Source: CAVVZJ01 sp963752755 (GTDB taxonomy: Bacteria; Planctomycetota; Planctomycetia; Isosphaerales; Isosphaeraceae). Taken from it: 64,000 bases of DNA. Shown here piece after piece: positions 9,105-16,495 of the stretch. Position numbers and translations under genes: made by a program. The stretch is from the NCBI GenBank assembly GCA_963752755.1, contig CAVVZJ010000003.1:310001-374000 (forward strand). Reading direction: 5' to 3'. The notes below the pieces were generated by a model. That model was given only the letters and a program-made list of their open reading frames with translations. It did no database searches and was not told the origin of the DNA. Numbering within the stretch: position 1 is the first letter of the stretch; each line of letters starts with the position of its first letter.

Positions 9105-9454
9105 GAGTCCTCATATTTGAATTTCTTGGTAGGAGGATAATTGGTGCCAGCGGCGCAAAAAAGATGAACCGACGCCAATTATGCATAAATATGAATTGGC
9201 GCCAATTTTCCCCACCAGTTTTCCCCACGGTGTTCTTGGAATCAGTGCCGAGAGACCATCCTTCGGGCCATCATTCATAACCTGATGATCGTTATACGTG
9301 TCCGGGTTTGCTACAGAGCAACTGACACCAATTTCTCAGACATCAATTTCTCACGCGTCCGGATCTGTGGGAGCCTCGGGGAGCGATTTCCGGGGCGACC
9401 CGGCCCAATTTCTGACCAATTTCTGACACCAATTCTTCCTTTGGGGTCAGCACG
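9105..9454. repeat. AT-richer intergenic DNA with short repeats
   Basis: No gene is supported. An inverted repeat CGCCAATT / AATTGGCG lies at 9173-9201. Short direct repeats of the form CACCAATTTCTSA occur at 9327-9355 and 9404-9435 (CCAATTTCTGAC twice, then CACCAATTCTTCC). The composition is distinctly lower in GC than the surrounding DNA. A small ATAAC/GTTAT palindrome near 9280 does not fit the attC consensus. Confidence 0.5.
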
Positions 9455-9697
9455 ATGATGACCACCGGTCCCTCGGCCCAATCGCGGTTGTGCCCCGCCG
9501 GCCATGTCTTGGACGACAAGTGCTGTTGCTTGGCTTGCAGCGGCGACTTCCACGATTGGGTGAGTGAAACCGGTGAATATTCTCCGATCATCAGCGATAC
9601 GGGAGTTCCCTGGCTGGACGGAGGAGGACCTATCTATGGTTCCCCAGTGTCCTACACGATCTACCGATGTCGTTACTGCGGCAAAGTTGACGGATGA
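9455..9697 (+). CDS. Small cysteine-rich hypothetical protein
   Basis: The 80-residue protein begins MMTTGPSAQSRLCPAGHVLD and has clustered cysteines: CPAGH near the start, CCCLAC at about 28-33, and YRCRYCG at the C-terminus. The terminal CxxC with the earlier cysteines suggests a small zinc-binding fold. No family is recognised. It ends 16 bases before the left inverted repeat of the IS4-like element, so its 3' flank is probably altered. Confidence 0.5.
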   Translation: MMTTGPSAQSRLCPAGHVLDDKCCCLACSGDFHDWVSETGEYSPIISDTGVPWLDGGGPIYGSPVSYTIYRCRYCGKVDG

Positions 9698-9841
9698 AGA
9701 TTAGTAGTCCACGGGTGCCACCCTACGCCGTTAACCTTGGACGGGGAGTATGCAATAAGGTCTTGATGCGGCACCGGCTTGCGGCCACCCTCTCTGTTGC
9801 CACACAGGGACCGGGAGCCGCTCGCCCCGACGGAGTCGGAC

Positions 9842-11308
9842 ATGCCGCACCGAGACCACCCCCGTGCTACCGCACCGGCCGCCCACCATCAAGACCTCCG
9901 GGTCGTCCTCGACTGGCTCACCGCCGAGGCCGACTTCGCCGCCGTCCGGTTCCGCGGCCCCTGCACCTGGTGCCCGCGCGGCCTGGCCTGCACGGCGCTG
10001 CTCTGGGCCTGGTCCGACGAGGCCACGCTCCTCGGGCACTTCGCCGCCGCCCGCCAGATCGCCCTCGTATCGCTGGGCCTCGACGCGCTGACGGCGGCGT
10101 CCTACCAGGCGTTCACCAAGCTGCTGCGGGCCTGGACCACGGCGCTGGTCGCGGCCCTGGTCGTCGCCCTGCGCCGCCGGATGCGGGTGGACCTCGCCGA
10201 GCGGTTCGAGGTGGCCGGCTTCGCGGCCTTCGGCGTCGACGGCAGCCGGCTGCAACTGCCACGGACGGCCTCCAACGAGGGCCGGTTCTCGGCCTCGCTG
10301 GAGCGGCAGTCGAAGTCGAAGTCGAAGTCGAAGTCGAAGGATCATGTGGCCGAGGCCGCCCGCCGCAAGAAGGCCGAGTGCCCGTAGCTGTGGCTGACGA
10401 CGGCGTTCCACCTCGGCACCGGGCTGCCCTGGGACTGGCGGACCGGGCCGACCGACAGCAGCGAGCGGGACCCCCTCCGGCAGATGCTCGCCGGGCTCCC
10501 GGCCGGGGCGCTGGTGGTCGCCGACGCCGGCTTCGTCGGCTACCAGACCTGGGAGGCGATCCGCGGCGGCGGCCGGCACCTGCTGGTGCGCGGCGGCGCC
10601 GAACGTCCGGCGGCTCAAGGGCCTGGGCTACGCCCGCGAGCGCGACGGGCTGGACGCCGACGGCCTGCCCAACTGCACGCCCGACCCTGGGCTACGCCCG
10701 CGAGCGCGACGGGCTGGTCTACCTCTGGCCCGACGAGCCGGCGGCCCGAAGCCGGCCGCCGCTGGTCCTCCGGCTGGTGGTGGCGCAGGGCCCCCGGCAC
10801 CCGGTGTCCCGGCTCACCTCGGTGCTCGACGAGGCGACGCTGCCGGGCCGGGGGGTCGTTGAGCTGTATCGGCTCCGCTGGGGTGTGGAGCTGTTCTACC
10901 GCCACTTCCAGCAGACCTTCGGCCGGCGCAAGCTGCGGAGCCACCGGGGGGACCACGCCGAGTTGGAGGCGACCTGGTCGCTGGTGGGCCTGGGGTCGCT
11001 GGGGCTGCACGGCCAGGGGGAGCTGGCGTACGACGCGGTGCCGGCGTCGGCGGTCAGCGTGGCGGGGCTGCTGCGGGCCTACCGCCAGGCGATGCGGGAG
11101 TATCGCGGGGTCCCCGGCCCGGGCGCGTCGCTGTGGGAGCGGCTCGGCTCGGCGGTGGTCGACGGATCCAGTCGGTCGAGCAAGGCGAGCCGGGAGTACC
11201 CCCGGAAGAAGCGGGAGCAGGCCATCGGCGCCCCCGAAATCCGGGCCGCGACGGCCCTTGAGATCGAGCGTGCCGAGCAGATCAAGCATGCTCATGGAAA
11301 AAGGTTAA
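9842..11308 (+). pseudogene. IS4-like transposase with stop codon, frame changes and internal duplication
   Basis: The protein starts MPHRDHPRATAPAAHHQDLR at 9842. It shows an IS4-type Asp region (FAAFGVDGSRLQLPRTASNE), a second Asp region (GALVVADAGFVGYQTWEAI) and the YREK-like signature YRLRWGVELFYRHFQQTFG. A TAG at 10387-10389 replaces a codon between ECP and LWLTT. A 32-base segment is repeated at 10622-10653 and 10686-10717 and changes frame. Five TCGAAG units at 10310-10339 give a Ser-Lys repeat. The 3' end is cut by the ISAzo13 insertion. Confidence 0.75.
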
Positions 11309-12594
11309 GGGCGCACCACGAAATAACCGTCTCACTTGGGTGGTTGAGGGAGGATAGTGTAATTCCACTCCCCGTGGAACTTGTCCTTCCTCAGCCTGAT
11401 CCTCTCCATCTCTTCCTTCGACACCTTGACTCCCGAGGGGTACGAGTTGCGATCCAACTCGCACTTCAGCTCCAACCCCGTCTCGGTCGTCGTCGCCGCG
11501 ATCAGGTTGACCACCACCTCATGGCTCACCAGCGGCCGGCCGCGCCAGTTCTGGCTGCTGAACGAGAAGAGCCGGTGCTCGATCTTGTTCCACTTGCTCG
11601 TCCCGGGCGGGAAGTGGTACACCGCGATCCGCAACCCCGTCTCGCTGGCCAGGCGTTGGAGTTCCAGCTTCCAGAGCCGGACGCGCGACCCGTTGCTCCC
11701 GCCGCCGTCGGCGGTGCTCCGTAACCTCTTGGCCCAGGGGTAATGCGTCCGACCCATCGAGTACCACCACCGCCGGATGCTCTCCACGGCGAACATCGCC
11801 GTGTCGTGGTCGGTCCCCACGTTGACCCCGCCCGCGTTGCGGGCCATGTCAGAGACGCCGTCGGGGGTCACTCGGCTCGGCCCGGGGATGACGAAGTCAT
11901 CGACGCGGACCAGCTCCGGCTCACCCTCGGGTCGCCACTCCCGGCCCGCCTTCTTGAAGTCGCCGACCAGCTTCTGCTTCTGGGCGTCCACCGAGATCAC
12001 CGGCTCGCCGGCCTTCAGGGCGGCCCGGACCTTGCGGTTGATGTGCTCGAACTGCGCGTTGCGGTCCGGGTGGCTCCCGCCCTCGATCGCCTTGCGGTTG
12101 GCCTGGAGGCTGTAGCCCGACGCGCCGAGGAGGTCGGCGACCATGCGATGGCGGGTGGCGTGCCCCAGCCGCCCCAGTTCCTCGGCGAGCTTGCGGATGC
12201 TCTTGCAGGTCCACCGCAGGGGTGATTCCGGGTCGCCGCGCGTGACCGGGTCGATGAGTCGCTCCAGATCGCCGCGGAGCGTCGCATCCGTATCCACGGT
12301 CCGCTTACGGCCTCCTCCGGACCGGCGGATCCGGTCGCTTCCCAAGGCGTCCGGGTCCTGCAACTCGGCCAGCCCCGAGGTGATCGCGCGCCGGGAGATG
12401 CCGGTGGAGCGGGCGACCCGGGAGACGCCACCGCGCCCGACCGAGGCGGCCTCGGCGGCGGCGAGCCACCGTGTTCGCTCATTGAGGAAGGGAGCGAGCA
12501 TCTCGAACCGGGCCTTGATCTCAGGTTCGGTAGCCATGCGCTACAGGATAGCGGAGTCATCCTGGTTTGCTACGTTTGTTTCGTGGCGCAGTCC
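11309..12594 (-). mobile_element. ISAzo13-family insertion sequence, apparently intact
   Basis: Imperfect terminal repeats GGGCGCACCACGAAATAACC (left, from 11309) and GGACTGCGCCACGAAACAAA (right, reverse complement, ending at 12594) bound the element. A 3-base direct repeat TAA flanks it at 11306-11308 and 12595-12597. The single transposase gene is on the minus strand. The element sits inside the 3' end of the IS4-like element. Confidence 0.75.
11332..12537 (-). CDS. ISAzo13-family transposase
   Basis: An uninterrupted 401-residue protein runs from the ATG at 12535-12537. It has an N-terminal helix-turn-helix region (VSRVARSTGISRRAITSGLA), then a DDE domain: VISVDAQKQKLVGDFKKAG with the first Asp, GVNVGTDHDTAMFAVESIRR, LRSTADGGGSNGSRVRLWKL with the second, and PGTSKWNKIEHRLFSFSSQN with the Glu. 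These match the ISAzo13/Rhodopirellula-type DDE family at full length. It is the only transposase besides that of the IS5 element in the window that looks functional. Confidence 0.88.
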   Translation of the reverse strand: MATEPEIKARFEMLAPFLNERTRWLAAAEAASVGRGGVSRVARSTGISRRAITSGLAELQDPDALGSDRIRRSGGGRKRTVDTDATLRGDLERLIDPVTRGDPESPLRWTCKSIRKLAEELGRLGHATRHRMVADLLGASGYSLQANRKAIEGGSHPDRNAQFEHINRKVRAALKAGEPVISVDAQKQKLVGDFKKAGREWRPEGEPELVRVDDFVIPGPSRVTPDGVSDMARNAGGVNVGTDHDTAMFAVESIRRWWYSMGRTHYPWAKRLRSTADGGGSNGSRVRLWKLELQRLASETGLRIAVYHFPPGTSKWNKIEHRLFSFSSQNWRGRPLVSHEVVVNLIAATTTETGLELKCELDRNSYPSGVKVSKEEMERIRLRKDKFHGEWNYTILPQPPK

Positions 12595-12615
12595 TAACGG
12601 TGTAGGGTGGCACCC

Positions 12616-12897
12616 TGTTCGGTGGCGACCCGACGCCGCTCCCTCTGCCATCGGTCCTGCAATCCGGCCGTCGTCGTCCGTCGTGAGCGTGTGCCGGGCC
12701 GATCGATGCGTGAACGGGGGGCCCCTGGTCCCTGGGCTGGGCTGGGCTGGGGATCGGCGCCGCTCGCCTGGCCTTCGGCCGGCCGTTTTGTTGGACGGGT
12801 GTCGCGCCTGGCAGTAGCCTGGGTGGAGGGGATATCGGTTCCGGGCGATCTCCTGGTGAAGGTGTCTTGACGTTGATCTGACATGGAGGAGGGCGGG
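12616..12897. other. Upstream region of the secreted-protein pair
   Basis: Short frames with Arg/Pro-rich translations occur but none is convincing. The segment presumably holds the promoter for the gene starting at 12898; TTGACG at 12868-12873 lies too close to the start to be placed confidently as a -35 box. Confidence 0.3.
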
Positions 12898-15800
12898 ATG
12901 ATCTTCGGCGTGATCCTCGGAATGGCGCTGATGCAGGCGCCCTCAACGCCCCTGGTGGGGACGGTCGTCGCGGAGGACGGCACGCCGGTCGTCGGGGCGG
13001 AGCTGGTGCTCGCCGGCCCGAAGGGGGGGGCGTCGCCGGTCGTGGCGCGAGGGAAGACGGGCGAGGGGGGGCGTTTCCAGTTCGATCGCCCGGCCGGGCT
13101 GGCGCCGACGAACCAGTGGCTCGTCCCCACACTCTGGGTTGCCGCCGATGGCCATCGCGTCACGGTGCGGAGGTTCGCCGAGGGGTTGCCGGGGCCGGAG
13201 GAGCCGGTCCGGGTCGTGCTGAGGCCGGCAGTCCGGACGAAGATCCGCGTCGAGGCGCCAGACGGGACACCACTGGCAGGCGCGAAGGTGAACGTCCAGC
13301 GGATCAAGTCGGAGCCGTTGTCGCTGCCCGAACCCATCTCCGATCTCACCGAGCGGACGACCGGCCCGGACGGCGTGGCCGTGCTCGATTCGTTCGGCCC
13401 GGAGGAGGTCGGCTCCGTGGACGTGATCGCCGAGGGATTCGGCATCCAGCCCCGGTGGCTCGCCCCGGAGAAACCGGGGCCGAAGGAGGTCCGACTGCTT
13501 CCGGTCGTGACCTTCCGCGGCCGGCTGGTGCCCATCGAGGCCGACCCCCAGCTCGCCCGCGGCTGGCGGGTCCGGGCCTGGACCCACACCGTCGTCGATC
13601 CCCGGGGAAGAACCGAGATGGCCGGTTACGGCTCGTCGAGGACGGACGACGCGGGGCGTTTTACGATCCCCGAGATCGCCCCCGGCTCCTTGCAGCTCTC
13701 CCTGATCCCGCCGGACGAGGCGTCGGATCTCCTGCCCGAACTCAAATCGAACTACACCATTCAGGCCGGTCGGGAGAACGCTGTCGAGGTCCCGCTCAGG
13801 CGGCCATCGACGATTACCGGCCTGGTCCGCGAGCGGGGGACCGAGGAACCCGTGGCCGGCGCCGAGGTCAGCCTGACGCAAATCGGCGGTCGGAACCACG
13901 ATTACGCCACAACCGACGAACGTGGGCGTTACACGCTCCGCGGCCTGCCGGGCAAGGTTCGGTTCTGGCTGCTGAGACCGCCGCCGACGCATGTCCAGGC
14001 CCCCGGCCAGCAGGGTGAGGAACTGACGTTGCCCGACGCGCCAGCCCGGATCGCACTGGAGCCGCGCGAGGTCCTCCGGGCCGCGCCGCCGCTTCGGGGC
14101 CTGGTCCGCGATGAGGCGGGCCAGCCGGTCGCCGGGGCGGCGGTGCGGGCGGAATGGAGAACGGCCACACCCCGGGGCGGCATCGCGGGTTCGATCATGA
14201 CGGCGACCGACAAGCAGGGCCAATTCCGCTTATTGGGCCTGGGACCGAACGCGCAGGTCACGATCGCGGCCCGGCTCCGCGACCGCGCGACCGCCGAGCC
14301 GGTGACGGCCAACGCGGGAGGCGAGGGGTCGGTCGTCGTCACGATTGTCCCGACGGCGACGGTCGCCGTCGCGGGCCGGGTCCTTGGGCCGGGGGGCGTG
14401 CCGGTCGAGGGAGCCGAGGTCAAGCTCCGGTATCGCGAGCTGGATGGGAACCAGTCGAACCGGTTCGGGAGGGCGATCACGCTGGAGGGGAATGCCCGCA
14501 TCTGGACCGCGCCGGACGGGACCTTCCGGACGCCGAAGGAGCTGGACCGAGAGGGACGCTCGTATCAGGCGGAGGTCGTCGCCGACGGCTTTCACCCGGG
14601 CAAGTCGGCCTGGGTGCCGACGGGTCCGGGGGACGTCGTGGCCTTGCCTGAGGTGAGGCTCCAACGGGCCCTGACGATCCGGGTCGTGTCGGGTCGCGTG
14701 GTGGACCGCGAGGGTCGGCCGGTCGCCGGGGCGTTGGTCTTCCAGTCGGGGGACGGGCCGTCGCGGACGGAGGCGACCGCGGACGACGCGGGGCGTTTCC
14801 GCCTGCCTGGGGTCTATGCTGGGCCGGCCCTCGTCTTCGCGGAGCAGGACGGATTCCGGTTCGGGGGCGCGGTCGTCCGGGCGGGGGATGAGGCGGTCGA
14901 GGTCCGTCTCGCCCGCGAGGTTGAGGCGCCTGCCGCGAGGCTGGAGACGCTGCCCTCGCCGATGGGACGAGACGAGGAGCGGGCGCTGGCGAGGGACCTG
15001 ATCGCGCCGGTCTTGCCCGTGGCGCGATTGGGGGTCCTCAGCTCGGAAGGTTCGCGGGTGATGCCGGCGCTGGCGCGGGTCGATCCGGAGCGGGCCTTGA
15101 GGTTGCTGGAGGATCGCGTGCCAGGCGATCCGTCGGCGGTGCTCCATCAGATCGCCCTGGCCCGGTTTGAGGACGACCCGGGCGCGGGGATTGCCATGAT
15201 CGAGGCCGATCTCGACGCCGGCTCGCGGGCCTGGGGCTTCCTTGGCCTGGCCGACGCCGTGCCGGATGACGCCCTGGACCGTGGGGCCGAACTGCTCGAC
15301 CGCGCCCTCGCCGAGGCCCGTCGCGCCACCGGAGCGGGGACGAAGCTAACACTTTTCCAGCGGATCGCCGACCGCTGGCTCGACCTTGGCGACCTCGATC
15401 GGGCCACTCCGATTCTGCGCGAAGGGCAGGCCGTCATCGAGGCGTCGCCGAGAGCGACCTATCTTCACCAGGCCGCGCCATTCGGCGAGTCGCTGGCGGT
15501 GATCGACCTGCCGGCTGCGCAGGCTCTCTTCCAGGGGGAGCGCTGGACGAGGGCGGGCCGGCCGAGCGAGGATTCGGTCCGTTACCACCTGGGCGCGGCG
15601 GCCGTTCGGGTCGCGTCGTTCGATCCAACCGAAGCCGAGAGACTGGCGGAACTCGGCTCCGCCGGCCCGAATCCCGGCGACCGGCAGACCTTGCTCTTCC
15701 GCGTCGGCCGGGCGATGGGGCGGGCTGACCTGCCCCGAGCCCGCAAGCTCCTTGCGAGGAGCACGGAACGGCCCGATGCGCCCACGTTCGCCCGGCCCGG

Positions 15801-16470
15801 CCGCGCCCCGTACGGGCTCGGCCTCATCGCCTCCGACCTGGCCGCGACCGACCCGGCCACGGCCCGGACCTTGCTCGATGAGGCGTTCGCCGGACTGCTC
15901 GCGACCGCCCGCGACCACCGGTACGACGGGTCGAGCCCGCCCGCGTCGATTGCGATGGCCGTGCTGCTGCCGACCGTCGAGCGCGTCGATCCCGACCACC
16001 TGGCCGAGCGGCTCTGGCGGGCCGCCTCGTGCCGCACGCCCCGCGCCCAGGAACCCCAGAGCGCCGATCTCAGGAACCTGGCGACCCTGGCCTTGCTCGT
16101 CTCCCGCTACGACCGCGCGATGGCCGATGCGATCGCCGCGCCGGTCCTCGACCGCCTGCCGGCCTCGATCGCCGAGGCGGCCCGGAGGGGAGCCTTCGAA
16201 ACGCAGCCCTCCGTCCAGACCACGCACGACACGCGAGTCTTCGAGATCCTGGCCGCTTACGATCCTCGCGCGATCGTGCAGTTGATCCGGTCCCTGCCCG
16301 ATCCGGTGCGGAAGGCGGAGGAGCCGGAGGACCGTCGCGTGGTCGTCTCCCCCGAGATTTACGCCCGACTCTCGGCGGCCCTGGTGCTCGGCCAGCCGAT
16401 CGAGAAGCGGCGTCGCCAGGGCCTTGAACGGTCCGGCCTCGTCCACGACATGCTTCCGTCGCGACCGTGA
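12898..16470 (+). CDS. Large secreted protein with five carboxypeptidase-regulatory-like domains and a helical C-terminal half
   Basis: The start is placed at ATG 12898 because GGAGGAGGGCGGG directly precedes it; an earlier in-frame ATG lies at 12883. The N-terminus MIFGVILGMALMQAP is a likely signal peptide. Beta-sandwich repeats of the carboxypeptidase regulatory-like type follow, each with a phrase like GTVVAEDGTPVVGAEL: GLVRERGTEEPVAGAEVSL, GLVRDEAGQPVAGAAVRAEW, GRVLGPGGVPVEGAEVKL and GRVVDREGRPVAGALVFQS. From about residue 680 the protein turns helical (RALRLLEDRVPGDPSAVLHQ, AEARRATGAGTKLTLFQRIA), resembling TPR-like repeats. It likely acts at the cell surface or in the periplasm; the role is unknown. 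The next gene starts 25 bases downstream and probably shares the transcript. Confidence 0.8.
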   Translation: MIFGVILGMALMQAPSTPLVGTVVAEDGTPVVGAELVLAGPKGGASPVVARGKTGEGGRFQFDRPAGLAPTNQWLVPTLWVAADGHRVTVRRFAEGLPGPEEPVRVVLRPAVRTKIRVEAPDGTPLAGAKVNVQRIKSEPLSLPEPISDLTERTTGPDGVAVLDSFGPEEVGSVDVIAEGFGIQPRWLAPEKPGPKEVRLLPVVTFRGRLVPIEADPQLARGWRVRAWTHTVVDPRGRTEMAGYGSSRTDDAGRFTIPEIAPGSLQLSLIPPDEASDLLPELKSNYTIQAGRENAVEVPLRRPSTITGLVRERGTEEPVAGAEVSLTQIGGRNHDYATTDERGRYTLRGLPGKVRFWLLRPPPTHVQAPGQQGEELTLPDAPARIALEPREVLRAAPPLRGLVRDEAGQPVAGAAVRAEWRTATPRGGIAGSIMTATDKQGQFRLLGLGPNAQVTIAARLRDRATAEPVTANAGGEGSVVVTIVPTATVAVAGRVLGPGGVPVEGAEVKLRYRELDGNQSNRFGRAITLEGNARIWTAPDGTFRTPKELDREGRSYQAEVVADGFHPGKSAWVPTGPGDVVALPEVRLQRALTIRVVSGRVVDREGRPVAGALVFQSGDGPSRTEATADDAGRFRLPGVYAGPALVFAEQDGFRFGGAVVRAGDEAVEVRLAREVEAPAARLETLPSPMGRDEERALARDLIAPVLPVARLGVLSSEGSRVMPALARVDPERALRLLEDRVPGDPSAVLHQIALARFEDDPGAGIAMIEADLDAGSRAWGFLGLADAVPDDALDRGAELLDRALAEARRATGAGTKLTLFQRIADRWLDLGDLDRATPILREGQAVIEASPRATYLHQAAPFGESLAVIDLPAAQALFQGERWTRAGRPSEDSVRYHLGAAAVRVASFDPTEAERLAELGSAGPNPGDRQTLLFRVGRAMGRADLPRARKLLARSTERPDAPTFARPGRAPYGLGLIASDLAATDPATARTLLDEAFAGLLATARDHRYDGSSPPASIAMAVLLPTVERVDPDHLAERLWRAASCRTPRAQEPQSADLRNLATLALLVSRYDRAMADAIAAPVLDRLPASIAEAARRGAFETQPSVQTTHDTRVFEILAAYDPRAIVQLIRSLPDPVRKAEEPEDRRVVVSPEIYARLSAALVLGQPIEKRRRQGLERSGLVHDMLPSRP

Positions 16471-16495
16471 ACCGTCCCCGTAAGGAGGAGGAGGG

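Larger units (their letters stand above)
9713..12615 (+). mobile_element. IS4-like element carrying a nested ISAzo13 element
   Basis: The left terminal repeat at 9713-9736 contains GGTGCCACCCTACGCCGTTA. If the nested element and one TAA are removed, the right end at about 11303-11308 plus 12598-12615 reads as its reverse complement with one mismatch (TAACGGTGTAGGGTGGCACC). The transposase gene inside is broken. No clear target duplication flanks the outer ends. Confidence 0.7.

Noticed and set aside
9275..9300. ATAAC/GTTAT palindrome as a further attC site
   Set aside because: It fits neither core consensus and has no arm structure.
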